A DNA stretch of 40,092 bases from contig NZ_GL882693.1 of assembly GCF_000195635.1 (NCBI RefSeq), positions 56,444 to 96,535 of the forward strand, given 5' to 3'. Every line of letters begins with the position of its first letter. Within the stretch, counting starts at the first letter, position 1. A program made the position numbers and the translations under genes. A model generated the notes under the pieces. It did not search any database. It had not been told where the DNA came from and saw only the letters and a program-made list of their open reading frames with translations. Origin of the DNA: Bacteroides fluxus YIT 12057 (lineage in GTDB: Bacteria > Bacteroidota > Bacteroidia > Bacteroidales > Bacteroidaceae). Positions 23,674-32,029 of this stretch are shown here, piece by piece.

Positions 23674-23705
23674 CATAGAGTATAAACATCAAAAAATCAA
23701 CTAAT

Positions 23706-24551
23706 ATGAATTGTTTTCAGAAAATGAATGTCTGTGCATTGCTTTCGCTGAGCGTGCTTTCAGCCAAGGCGCAGACCACCTACATGGAGATGGAGCAGCT
23801 GACGGTCAACGACCAAGTGACCACCGTCATCACCGCCTCCGAACCCATCCGCTTTGTCGATATATCCACAGACAAGGTGGTGGGCGACCAACCCATCAAC
23901 AACACCATCCGCCTGAAGCCGAAGGACAACGTGTATGCCGACGGTGAGGTGTTGGCGATAGTGACAATCGTGACGGAACGCTACCGCACGCAGTATGCAC
24001 TGCTCTATACCACGAGGATGCAGGAGGCAGTAACCGATAAGGAAATAGAATGCTCGGAGCGCAATGCCTACAACAATCCCGCTGTAAGCCTGTCCACTGC
24101 CGACATGACCAAGTATGCACGTCAGATATGGTCATCGTCTGCCAAATACCGCAACGTGGCGACGAAGATGCACCGCATGGTAATGCGCCTGAACAACATC
24201 TACAGCGTGGGCGAATATTTCTTCATCGACTTCTCCGTGGAGAACAAGACCAACATCCGCTTCGACATCGACGAGATGCGCATCAAACTATCGGACAAGA
24301 AGCAGAGCAAGGCTACCAATGCGCAGATAGTGGAACTGACCCCATCTCTTGTGTTGGACGATGCGAAGACCTTCAAGTATGGCTATCGCAACGTGATTGT
24401 GGTGAAGAAGATGACCTTCCCCAACGACAAGGTGCTGACCATCGAGCTGTCGGAAAAACAGATAAGTGGACGCACCATCTCGCTCAGCATCGACTATGAG
24501 GATGTGCTGTCTGCCGATTCGTTTAACCATATACTGTTGGAGGAGGAATAA
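23706..24551 (+). CDS. traN: TraN, VirB9-like protein (DUF4138)
   Basis: 281 aa. Signal peptide (1-22, ending AKAQT). The N-terminal half is a beta domain (SEPIRFVDISTDKVVGDQP, IRLKPKD). The C-terminal half contains RMVMRLNNIYSVGEYFFIDF, the typical DUF4138 block. It is an exported part of the outer-membrane core of the channel. Its stop TAA overlaps the traO start by one base. Confidence 0.9.
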   Translation: MNCFQKMNVCALLSLSVLSAKAQTTYMEMEQLTVNDQVTTVITASEPIRFVDISTDKVVGDQPINNTIRLKPKDNVYADGEVLAIVTIVTERYRTQYALLYTTRMQEAVTDKEIECSERNAYNNPAVSLSTADMTKYARQIWSSSAKYRNVATKMHRMVMRLNNIYSVGEYFFIDFSVENKTNIRFDIDEMRIKLSDKKQSKATNAQIVELTPSLVLDDAKTFKYGYRNVIVVKKMTFPNDKVLTIELSEKQISGRTISLSIDYEDVLSADSFNHILLEEE

Positions 24552-25096
24552 TGAGAATTAGGAATGAGGAATTAGGAGTGAGGAATTGGCTTGTGCATAC
24601 CTTACTCGTTGTCATCTGTTTTATGGCAAGCATGACTCCGGCAATGGCGCAGCAGAATAGCGACCGCATATCCTTGGGGTTCGGATGCCTGTATGAGCGA
24701 GGACTGGACGTGACGCTGTCCTACGAGTATGAGACGAAGTACCACAATGCGTGGGAGTATTTTGCAAACGGATATATCAAGTGGAACGAGTGCGCATCGT
24801 GCGGTCATGTCTGTCCTGAGAGTTTTTGGAACAACTACCGCAGTTATGGTTTCGGCTTTGCCTATAAGCCCTGTGTGGCAAGAGGACGCAACCACCATGG
24901 CAACATGCGCATAGGAGCATCGGCAGGTAGCGATACTGACAGGTTCTTGGGTGGCATCCACCTCGGCTATGAGCAAAACTATACACTCAGACACGGCTGG
25001 AAGCTCTTCTGGCAGGTGAAGACCGATGTGATGATCAAGGGTGAAGACCTGTTCAGAACGGGTATTGTCCTGGGTGTGAAACTTCCTGTAAAATGA
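24551..25096 (+). CDS. traO: TraO, outer-membrane-associated conjugation protein
   Basis: 181 aa. A signal segment (about 16-34, ending AMAQQ) precedes a beta-rich protein with RISLGFGCLYERGLDVTLSY, RIGASAGSDTD and FLGGIHLGYEQNY, then a typical C-terminal strand GIVLGVKLPVK; this matches TraO. The first 13 residues (MRIRNEELGVRNW) are encoded by an AGGAATGAGGAATT-type repeat, so the ancestral start may be GTG 24593 or close by. It overlaps the next gene by 4 nt. Confidence 0.82.
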   Translation: MRIRNEELGVRNWLVHTLLVVICFMASMTPAMAQQNSDRISLGFGCLYERGLDVTLSYEYETKYHNAWEYFANGYIKWNECASCGHVCPESFWNNYRSYGFGFAYKPCVARGRNHHGNMRIGASAGSDTDRFLGGIHLGYEQNYTLRHGWKLFWQVKTDVMIKGEDLFRTGIVLGVKLPVK

Positions 25097-25758
25097 CTAT
25101 GCGTATGAAGAAACTGTTTTCAATCTTGGCAGTTGCGGCAACGGTGTTGCTGACTGCCTGTGACGAGCATCAGGACTTTCCCGACACAGCCATGAAGGTC
25201 ACCCATATCTTGACCACTGACGGCAAGGTGATGCCCTACGAAACCTACGAGCAATCGTGCAAGCAAGCCATTGCAGTGGTGTTCAACGTCAATCAGAGGG
25301 AAGAAATGGAGGGAAACGGATATGCCGTCTATCTGTGGGACATCGCTCCCGAAGCCTTTGCTGACAGTATCGGTGTGGAACAGGACACATCCTGTGACCT
25401 CACCGCCTACGACGGCAACAAGAACACTTTTGCCCTTTATGGCACGACCGATGTGAAGTCGCCTTTGGCTGAGCGTGTCTTCGACATGTGGCGTTACGGG
25501 CAAAGTGCCTATATCCCCAGTGTGGCACAGATGCGTCTGCTCTATCATGCCAAGGACATCATCAACCCATACATCCTGAAATGCGGCGGCACACCTATCC
25601 CCGATGAGGATGATGACTGTTGGTATTGGACTTCAACGGAGGTAGAAGGACAAGCGACCGCCAAGGCATGGCTTTACTCACTGGGAAGCGGTGCCATACA
25701 GGAGACTCCCAAGTGGCAGCCGCATAAGGCGAGACCCATCATCACGATTATGGATTAG
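25093..25758 (+). CDS. Surface lipoprotein with an FGE/DUF1566-like C-terminal domain
   Basis: 221 aa. Lipoprotein signal with lipobox LTAC (Cys23). The C-terminal part (about 150-218) shows YIPSVAQMRLLYHAKDIIN, then WYWTSTEVEG, KAWLYSLGSGA and HKARPI. This is the pattern of Lcl/DUF1566-type domains found in adhesins and fimbrial tip proteins. It starts within the traO stop (ATGA). With the fimbrillin-like protein downstream it may make a surface structure for mating contact. Function inferred. Confidence 0.65.
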   Translation: MTMRMKKLFSILAVAATVLLTACDEHQDFPDTAMKVTHILTTDGKVMPYETYEQSCKQAIAVVFNVNQREEMEGNGYAVYLWDIAPEAFADSIGVEQDTSCDLTAYDGNKNTFALYGTTDVKSPLAERVFDMWRYGQSAYIPSVAQMRLLYHAKDIINPYILKCGGTPIPDEDDDCWYWTSTEVEGQATAKAWLYSLGSGAIQETPKWQPHKARPIITIMD

Positions 25759-25824
25759 CCCATATACAGACATCGAGTATCACCCGTATCATCATCAAAG
25801 TACAACAATTAAAAAAGAAAAAGC

Positions 25825-26733
25825 ATGAAAAAGAATTTGTTTCTAATGTTGGGACTTGGAGCCATGCTCCTCACGTCCTGTGACCAAGACATCGTCAATG
25901 AGATTTACCTGCCCGGTGGCGGAGGTTCTGTGGTCGTGACCGACAGCACATCAACCAAGCAGCTTCAGGTATTCACCAATCTGGAGATGCTGCAACCTGC
26001 CGTTTCCACACGAGCCGTTGACAACCAGTGGGAACTCAATGATATGATTGGCATCTCTTCCACAGGGATGATCAACAATATGAAGTTCACCCGAAGCGGC
26101 GGCACGAATCAGTTTGTGTCAGCCAACAAGGTGTTTTTCACGGACACAGACACTCACACCTTCAATGCCTACTATCCCTATACGGCAAATCCTACCAACG
26201 ACCTCATAGAGTTCCAAGTGCCGGAGGCAGCTGTACAGAGTGAGCAGAAGGTCAATGATTTTCTGTTTGCCAGTGGAGCGGCATCATACGCCAATCCGAG
26301 CCTTACATTGAACTTCACCCATCAGATGGTGCGTGTCATCATCAAGGTCTATACCTCACCAGAATACGGTTTCACCACCAATGATTTTGCAGGAAGCCTA
26401 CTCACGTTCGTCGGTTATTTTGACAGCGGTACTTTCAACATCAAGACCGGAAAGGTAGAATGCAGTGACGAGTCGGTGACGACCTATTATTTCGGCGACC
26501 CACAAAGTGACCACATGGAATATACGCTTTATGTTCCTGCACAGGTTATGCCAGACATGACATTGCAACTCAGCAATGGGGAGAACTTCGTATTCCTCAC
26601 AAACGACACGTGGAAAGCGGGTCATTCCTACAGCTATTCATTGAAGCCTGTACGCAACACCTTGGAGGTCATATCTGCAACTATTTCTCCGTGGACAGTA
26701 GAGTCTGAGAAGACCATCAACGGCTACGAATAA
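25825..26733 (+). CDS. Fimbrillin-family lipoprotein
   Basis: 302 aa. Lipobox LTSC (Cys19). Fimbrillin features: WELNDMIGIS, a KVFFTDTDTHTFNAYYPYT segment, LTLNFTHQMVRVIIKV, and a C-terminal ISPWTVESEKTINGYE ending. These are common in Bacteroidales Mfa/FimA-like proteins with two transthyretin-like domains, assembled as pili after lipoprotein processing. Its place between TraO and the coupling protein suggests a mating-related fimbria or adhesin. Confidence 0.82.
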   Translation: MKKNLFLMLGLGAMLLTSCDQDIVNEIYLPGGGGSVVVTDSTSTKQLQVFTNLEMLQPAVSTRAVDNQWELNDMIGISSTGMINNMKFTRSGGTNQFVSANKVFFTDTDTHTFNAYYPYTANPTNDLIEFQVPEAAVQSEQKVNDFLFASGAASYANPSLTLNFTHQMVRVIIKVYTSPEYGFTTNDFAGSLLTFVGYFDSGTFNIKTGKVECSDESVTTYYFGDPQSDHMEYTLYVPAQVMPDMTLQLSNGENFVFLTNDTWKAGHSYSYSLKPVRNTLEVISATISPWTVESEKTINGYE

Positions 26734-26813
26734 AACTCATAAGAGGATTGGAGGGTGTCCACCGTGGCATCCTTCATCTTTTCTCATTATCACCCAACAT
26801 CATCGTAAAGTAA

Positions 26814-29003
26814 ATGGAAGAAAGCAAAGAGTTACAGGGTTTTTACAAGATATTCAGGGCGGTGATTTATGTCTCCATCCTGATGGAGTTCTTCGCCTAC
26901 GCACTGGAGCCGGAGCAGTTGGACTTCTTGGGCGGCGTAGTGACGGATATCCACACTCGCATCAAGCGGTGGATGATTTACCATGACGGCAACCTCGTGT
27001 ATAGCAAGGTGGCTACGTTCCTGCTGATATGTATCACCTGTGTGGGAACGCGCAACAAGAAGCATCTGGAGTTTGACGCTCGCAGGCAGGTGCTCTATCC
27101 GCTGCTGTCGGGAGTGCTGCTGATTGTGCAGTCCGTATGGCTGTTCGGTCATTCGATAATGCCCTGTTTCTATACCCTCCGTTTGAACACTTGGCTCTAT
27201 ATGCTCACTTCCATCGTCGGTGTCGTATTGGTGCATATCGCCCTCGACAATATCTCTAAGTTCCTGAAGGAAGGGCTGCTGAAAGACCGCTTCAACTTCG
27301 AGAATGAGAGCTTTGAGCAATGCAGGGAGTTGCAGGAGAACAAGTACAGCGTGAACATCCCTATGCGCTATTATTACAAGGGCAAGTTCCGCAAGGGATG
27401 GGTGAACATCGTCAATCCGTTCCGTGGCACATGGGTTGTGGGTACTCCTGGTTCTGGTAAGACCTTCTCCATCATCGAGCCGTTTATCAGGCAGCACAGC
27501 GAGAAGGGCTTTGCCATGGTGGTGTACGACTATAAGTTTCCCACTCTCGCCACCAAACTCTACTATCATTACTTGAAGAACAAGAATGCCAAGGACAGCA
27601 AGATGCCCCATGGCATGAAGTTCAACATCATCAACTTTGTGGATGTGGAGTATTCGCGCCGTGTGAACCCCATCCAGTTGAAGTACATCAACAACCTTGC
27701 CGCAGCGAGCGAGACCGCCGAGACCCTGCTTGAATCCCTGCAAAAAGGCAAGAAGGAAGGCGGCGGTGGCAGCGACCAGTTCTTCCAGACCTCTGCCGTC
27801 AACTTCCTTGCCGCCTGCATCTATTTCTTCTGCAACTACGGCAAGGAGCCCTACGACAAGGACGGAAAGATGCTGATTGCCGAGCGGCGTGAAGACCCAA
27901 AGACGAAAAGGCTGATACCCACAGGACGGGTGTTCGACCATTCGGGCGCGGAGGTGCAGCCCGCTTATTGGTTGGGCAAGTACAGCGACATGCCACATAT
28001 CCTATCGTTCCTCAATGAGAGTTATCAGACCATCTTCGAGGTACTTCAGACCGACAACGAGGTAGCCCCCTTGCTTGGCCCGTTCCAGACTGCCTTTGCC
28101 AACAAAGCCATGGAGCAGTTGGAAGGTATGATTGGCACGCTACGTGTCTATACCTCCCGTCTCGCCACCAAGGAATCTTACTGGATATTCCACAAGGACG
28201 GCGATGACTTCGACCTGAAGGTCAGTGACCCGAAGAATCCAAGTTATCTGCTCATTGCCAACGACCCCGAGATGGAGAGCATCATCGGTGCACTGAATGC
28301 CTTGATTCTCAACCGCCTTGTAACGAGGGTGAATACAGGACAGGGCAAGAACGTTCCTGTCAGCATCATCGTCGATGAGTTGCCGACCTTGTATTTCCAC
28401 AAGATAGACCGACTGATAGGCACAGCCCGAAGCAACAAGGTGAGCGTGGCACTTGGCTTTCAGGAACTTCCGCAGTTGGAAGCCGATTATGGCAAGGTGG
28501 GTATGCAGAAAATCATCACCACCGTGGGCAATGTGGTGAGCGGTTCGGCAAGAGCCAAGGAAACCCTCGAATGGCTGTCGAGTGACATCTTCGGTAAAGT
28601 AGTGCAACTCAAAAAGGGCGTGACCATCGACCGTGACAAGACCTCCATCAACCTCAATGAGAATATGGACAGCCTGGTGCCTGCAAGCAAAATCTCCGAT
28701 ATGCCCACAGGTTGGATATGTGGACAGACCGCCCGTGACTTCGTAGTCACCAAGACCGGGATGAACGGAAGCATGAACATCCAGGAGAGCGAGGAGTTCA
28801 AGACATCCAAGTTCTACTGCAAGACCGACTTCGATATGACGGAAATAAAGAAGGAGGAATCGGAGTATGTCCCTCTCCCTAAGTTCTATAAGTTCAAGTC
28901 GAAAGAAGAGCGAGAGCGCATCCTCTACAAGAACTTCGTTCAGGTTGGGGAGGACGTGAAAGCCATGATTAAAGAGATTCAGCAGTTCCGCACTATGATG
29001 TAG
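26814..29003 (+). CDS. mobC: Type IV coupling protein, VirD4/MobC type
   Basis: 729 aa. N-terminal membrane helices (about 15-35, 62-80, 95-115, 125-150), then Walker A GTPGSGKT (210-217) and an ATPase core with VSIIVDELPTLYFHKIDRL (Walker B region) and VSVALGFQELPQLEADYG. This matches the MobC coupling ATPases of Bacteroides conjugative elements. It would connect the relaxase-DNA complex to the channel. The usual neighbouring relaxase genes mobA/mobB are not in the window. A gene-end palindrome follows. Confidence 0.93.
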   Translation: MEESKELQGFYKIFRAVIYVSILMEFFAYALEPEQLDFLGGVVTDIHTRIKRWMIYHDGNLVYSKVATFLLICITCVGTRNKKHLEFDARRQVLYPLLSGVLLIVQSVWLFGHSIMPCFYTLRLNTWLYMLTSIVGVVLVHIALDNISKFLKEGLLKDRFNFENESFEQCRELQENKYSVNIPMRYYYKGKFRKGWVNIVNPFRGTWVVGTPGSGKTFSIIEPFIRQHSEKGFAMVVYDYKFPTLATKLYYHYLKNKNAKDSKMPHGMKFNIINFVDVEYSRRVNPIQLKYINNLAAASETAETLLESLQKGKKEGGGGSDQFFQTSAVNFLAACIYFFCNYGKEPYDKDGKMLIAERREDPKTKRLIPTGRVFDHSGAEVQPAYWLGKYSDMPHILSFLNESYQTIFEVLQTDNEVAPLLGPFQTAFANKAMEQLEGMIGTLRVYTSRLATKESYWIFHKDGDDFDLKVSDPKNPSYLLIANDPEMESIIGALNALILNRLVTRVNTGQGKNVPVSIIVDELPTLYFHKIDRLIGTARSNKVSVALGFQELPQLEADYGKVGMQKIITTVGNVVSGSARAKETLEWLSSDIFGKVVQLKKGVTIDRDKTSINLNENMDSLVPASKISDMPTGWICGQTARDFVVTKTGMNGSMNIQESEEFKTSKFYCKTDFDMTEIKKEESEYVPLPKFYKFKSKEERERILYKNFVQVGEDVKAMIKEIQQFRTMM

Positions 29004-29017
29004 TGATATTGATTAGA

Positions 29018-29043
29018 GTGCGGTGAGACATCGCACCTCCTAT
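29018..29043 (+). repeat. Gene-end palindrome, copy B
   Basis: GTGCGGTG, loop AGA, CATCGCAC (29018-29036; one G-U pair), followed by CTCCTAT. It differs from copy A (21003) by single changes in the loop and one stem pair that stay paired, supporting a conserved hairpin. Confidence 0.6.
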
Positions 29044-29056
29044 ATAAAATAATGTA

Positions 29057-29554
29057 ATGAGAAGATACATCATCGTACTATTGAGCATGTTGGCCATCTG
29101 TAGCGTGCCCTGTCAAAGCCAAACCATTGACAGGGCACTGTTTGAACGGATGGTAGCCATTACCAAACACTTCGAGGGTTGGCACGACCCAAAGACCACA
29201 CCGGGCTATGTGGGCTATGGTCACCAGCTACAGAAGGGAGAGCGTTTCCCGAAAACACTGACACGTCAGCGTGCAGATTTGCTGTTACGGACAGACCTCC
29301 TCCGGCACCTGCGCCTATATGCCCGTTATGGCAGGGATGCTTATCTGCTTGCCACCCTCTCGTACCAGATTGGACCAGCCAAGTTGTTAGGCAATGGACG
29401 ATACCCGAAAGCGTCCCTGCTCACCCGATTGGAACGTGGCGACAGGGACATCCTGCCACTCTATCTGAGCTATTGCAAATGGAGGGGAAAAGCAGTGGCA
29501 TCCATTAGGAAACGGAGGTGGGTGGAATATCAGCTGTTGTATGCCGAGCGGTGA
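29057..29554 (+). CDS. Exported GH24-type lysozyme
   Basis: 165 aa. Signal peptide (about 1-22, with a possible lipid Cys19). The lysozyme core has HFEGWHD with the presumed catalytic Glu, then PGYVGYGHQLQKGERFP, the version common in Bacteroidales transfer regions (the phage form has T-I-G-x-G-H). It cleaves peptidoglycan glycan strands, opening the wall for the mating channel. It ends the tra operon; the stop lies inside palindrome copy C. Similar enzymes occur at the ends of CTnDOT-type operons. Confidence 0.85.
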   Translation: MRRYIIVLLSMLAICSVPCQSQTIDRALFERMVAITKHFEGWHDPKTTPGYVGYGHQLQKGERFPKTLTRQRADLLLRTDLLRHLRLYARYGRDAYLLATLSYQIGPAKLLGNGRYPKASLLTRLERGDRDILPLYLSYCKWRGKAVASIRKRRWVEYQLLYAER

Positions 29555-29572
29555 GGCACCATCCCTCCTATA
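29548..29572 (+). repeat. Gene-end palindrome, copy C (degenerate)
   Basis: GCGGTGAGGCACCATCCCTCCTAT retains GGTG, loop AGG, CACC and the CTCCTAT tail of copies A and B, but with a shorter stem. It overlaps the lysozyme stop codon. The rest of the gap to 29642 contains AT-rich sequence without a clear promoter. Confidence 0.5.
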
Positions 29573-29642
29573 CCTGTTTGTCTGTCACTTATATTATATA
29601 TAAAGGTAATAATTGCAATTTCAATGTTAAAGTCAGAGCATT

Positions 29643-30851
29643 ATGGCATCCATCAAATTAAAGTTCAGAACATCATCTGTTCAAGAGAAAGAGGGTCGCC
29701 TGTATTATCAGGTGATACACAATCGTGTGGCACGTCAGATCCATACAGAGTACAGAATCTATTCCTCAGAGTGGGATGCGGACCATTCAAACATCATTTT
29801 GCCAACTTCCGTCACTCCACAACGTCAAGCCTATCTTCTTTCCTTGAAAGATACATTGGATGCTGACAGGAAGAAACTGCTGTTGGTCATTGCACGGTTG
29901 GACAAGGAAGGGCAGTCATATACAGCAGACACCGTCGTTGACAACTTCCATGAGGGAAAAGAATTACATGGCATTATCGGCTATACGCTGGAGTTGAACG
30001 AAAAACTGAGACGCATCGGCAAGAAGCGGATGGTAGCAAGGTACAAAACCACCCTCAACAGCCTCCAGCGTTACCTGAAAGGAGGCGATGTGCCATTGGA
30101 GGAAGTCGATGGGACAACGATACAAGGCTATGAACAGTGGCTGAAAGACAGCGGACTGTGCCGCAACACCACCTCTTTCTACATCCGCAACCTGCGCACC
30201 ATCTACAATCATGCCGTAGATGACGGACTGGTCATCTCTTCCTCACCGTTCAAGCATGTATATACCGGCATCGACAAGACCGTCAAGCGGGCACTCCCCT
30301 TGGAAATCATCAAGCAACTGAAAGAGCTGGACTTGAGTCTGAACCCCCGTTTGGAGCTTGCAAGGGATATGTTCCTGTTCAGTTTCTATACCCGTGGGAT
30401 GTCGTTCATCGATATGGCACAACTTACACCAAGCAATCTGCATGGCAGTACGCTCATTTACCGCCGTCAGAAGACCTCACAACAGTTGCACATCAAATGG
30501 GAACCTGCCATGCAGGAGATAGTGGCGAAGTACAAAACAGATGATTCTCCCTACCTGCTCCCTATAGCAAAAGGAGAGGGAGCCATATTCTGGAGACAGT
30601 ACAAGAATGCCTATAGCCGTATCACCAAGCAGTTGAAGAAAATCGGAGAAATGATAGGCCTGTCCGTACCCCTGACCACCTACGTAGCCCGCCACTCCTG
30701 GGCAAGCATAGCCAAGAGCAAGAACGTGCCCGTATCTACTATCAGCGAGGCATTGGGGCATGACTCCGAGAAAACCACACAGATATACCTCTCCTCATTG
30801 GACACCTCTGTCGTTGACAACGCCAACAATCTCATCATCAATTCTCTTTAG
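29643..30851 (+). CDS. Tyrosine recombinase of the invertase/Tsr type beside a capsule-type locus
   Basis: 402 aa. N-terminal arm domain (MASIKLKFRTSSVQEKEGRL), SAM-like domain (about 110-200), catalytic domain with Arg in YTRGMSFIDMAQL, YVARHSW (R-H pair), GHDSEKTTQIYLSS and nucleophile Tyr382. The sequence type is that of Bacteroides recombinases that invert promoters or insert mobile elements. It differs clearly from the integrase at 1706. Immediately downstream lies an inverted-repeat segment with a promoter, then UpxY. I infer it inverts that segment; a role as a second element integrase is the alternative. Confidence 0.85.
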   Translation: MASIKLKFRTSSVQEKEGRLYYQVIHNRVARQIHTEYRIYSSEWDADHSNIILPTSVTPQRQAYLLSLKDTLDADRKKLLLVIARLDKEGQSYTADTVVDNFHEGKELHGIIGYTLELNEKLRRIGKKRMVARYKTTLNSLQRYLKGGDVPLEEVDGTTIQGYEQWLKDSGLCRNTTSFYIRNLRTIYNHAVDDGLVISSSPFKHVYTGIDKTVKRALPLEIIKQLKELDLSLNPRLELARDMFLFSFYTRGMSFIDMAQLTPSNLHGSTLIYRRQKTSQQLHIKWEPAMQEIVAKYKTDDSPYLLPIAKGEGAIFWRQYKNAYSRITKQLKKIGEMIGLSVPLTTYVARHSWASIAKSKNVPVSTISEALGHDSEKTTQIYLSSLDTSVVDNANNLIINSL

Positions 30852-30852
30852 G

Positions 30853-30879
30853 AGGTGCAGCGTCTCACTGCACCTTTAT
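30853..30879 (+). terminator. Probable terminator of the recombinase gene
   Basis: AGGTGCAG (30853-30860) pairs with CTGCACCT (30868-30875), followed by TTATTTC. It has sequence similarity to palindromes A-C read in reverse. A further perfect hairpin, TTGCGGT / ACCGCAA, lies at 30902-30920. Confidence 0.6.
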
Positions 30880-30948
30880 TTCAATATTTATAACTATTGT
30901 ATTGCGGTGTGATACCGCAACTATAATAAAAAAGTCGGGGATTGTTGA

Positions 30949-31172
30949 GCAAAAAGGTGTTTCTCTCTTTAAGAGAAACTCTTCGGGATGCAAAAATATG
31001 AAAATAACTCCAATTCACCAAATTATATAGCGACTTTTTTACAAAAATGCTAAAATTTGTTGATTTCCGTCAAGCAATTGTTGAGCAAATATGTCTTTTA
31101 CGATAAAATGATACCTCAATATCAACTGTTTAGCAAAACGATATTTCTCTTAAAGAGAGAAACATCTTTTGC
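30949..31172. repeat. Inverted repeats bounding a putative invertible promoter segment
   Basis: Arm 1 (30949-30978) and the reverse complement of arm 2 (31144-31172) agree over about 29 bp with one indel and one substitution. The common 20-bp core is GTTTCTCTCTTTAAGAGAAA (30959-30978). The enclosed segment is 165 bp. It contains a consensus promoter (next entry) and no supported gene; a short reading frame at 31057-31263 crosses arm 2 and is not credible. The TGTTGAGCAAA or TGTTTAGCAAA motif also occurs three times in direct orientation (30942, 31078, 31127) and may bind the recombinase. Confidence 0.7.
30991..31022 (-). promoter_or_regulatory. Consensus promoter inside the invertible segment, facing away from upxY
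   Basis: On the minus strand TTTG (31022-31019) is followed by 20 nt and TATTTTTG (30998-30991): an exact Bacteroidetes promoter. The start would be near 30984, just inside arm 1. In the present orientation it reads toward the recombinase gene; inversion would direct it toward upxY at 31309. The window therefore seems to show the OFF state. Confidence 0.65.
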
Positions 31173-31308
31173 ATACCTTTTCCGACCGAATTTTTATGTC
31201 GTAAAGAGGGGCTTTGCAGGGGGTGGACTCAGAAAGATGAGAATAGATGACTATTGTAGTTGAAACACATAGAAAGTTGCTGATATACAGACCGATACGC
31301 ATATCTGG

Positions 31309-31929
31309 ATGAACCATGAGTACGTTCTTTTCTCAAAAAACACATGTCAAAACAGTATGGTGAATGTATTGGACAAGGATAAGATACTGTGGTATGTCAT
31401 GCGGGCCTACAAGAACGAGAATACTGCCGAAGATCGGCTCTCTAATGAAACGTATGGCTTAGAGTATTTCATACCCAAGCAGAAAGTCCTTCGCACTGTC
31501 AAGGGCAAGAAAGTCTTTTTCATGGTACCCGTCATCCATAGTCTGGTGTTTGTGCATGCAAGTCATCAGAAGATTGTTGATTTCAAACACAATTATTATT
31601 ACGACCTACAGTTTGTCACATGGAAAAGTGGCGGAGAACTTGTCTATCTGACTGTACCTGATGAAGACATGACCAACTTCATCAAGGTGTGCAAGCAGGC
31701 AGATGAAGAGGTACACTTCTACAAAATCAGCGAAATCAACAAGGAAAAAGATAAAATCAACATTGAAAAAGGTAAAAGAGTAAGGGTACATGGCGGACCG
31801 TTCGACCAGGTGGAGGGCTACTTCATAAAAGTGGCAAAAAAGAGAGGTCGGCAGCTTGTCGTCATTATTCCCGACCTACTGGCGGTTTCAGCTGAGGTGA
31901 AGCCGGAATATATTCAAATCATAGACTGA
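31309..31929 (+). CDS. upxY: UpxY-type NusG-like transcription antiterminator
   Basis: 206 aa from ATG 31309; ATG 31357 (MVNVLDKDKILWYV) is an alternative that fits the usual family start better. The NGN domain (WYVMRAYKNENTAEDRL, FIPKQKVLRTVKGKKVFFMV) is followed by a KOW region (EKGKRVRVHGGPFDQVEGYF). UpxY proteins bind RNA polymerase and prevent early termination in their own capsular polysaccharide operon in Bacteroides. As first gene after the inverted-repeat segment, it suits a phase-variable polysaccharide locus. Confidence 0.88.
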   Translation: MNHEYVLFSKNTCQNSMVNVLDKDKILWYVMRAYKNENTAEDRLSNETYGLEYFIPKQKVLRTVKGKKVFFMVPVIHSLVFVHASHQKIVDFKHNYYYDLQFVTWKSGGELVYLTVPDEDMTNFIKVCKQADEEVHFYKISEINKEKDKINIEKGKRVRVHGGPFDQVEGYFIKVAKKRGRQLVVIIPDLLAVSAEVKPEYIQIID

Positions 31930-31933
31930 GATT

Positions 31934-32014
31934 ATGGAAACACGAATTACCCCCCCCCCGAATTGATTGATACAGAGGGATTAGTACAGGACAGACCGAC
32001 ACAAACGGCCTATT
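31934..32014 (+). other. Short ORF with a C10 tract between upxY and the wecA-type gene
   Basis: ATG 31934 starts METRITPPPN and stops at 31966, because of a run of ten C (31950-31959). One added C would give METRITPPPELIDTEG and so on, 27 codons ending near 32014. A homopolymer of this length is prone to slippage. The peptide may be a remnant of the next polysaccharide gene or a leader; no family recognised. Confidence 0.35.
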
Positions 32015-32029
32015 AAAGTTAGATAGAGA

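Noticed and set aside
26832..27998. Long minus-strand reading frame (388 codons) opposite the coupling protein
   Set aside because: Antisense shadow of a VirD4/MobC gene with intact Walker motifs.
31057..31263. Reading frame of 68 codons crossing the right inverted-repeat arm
   Set aside because: It runs through the recombination site and promoter segment and has no recognisable protein features.
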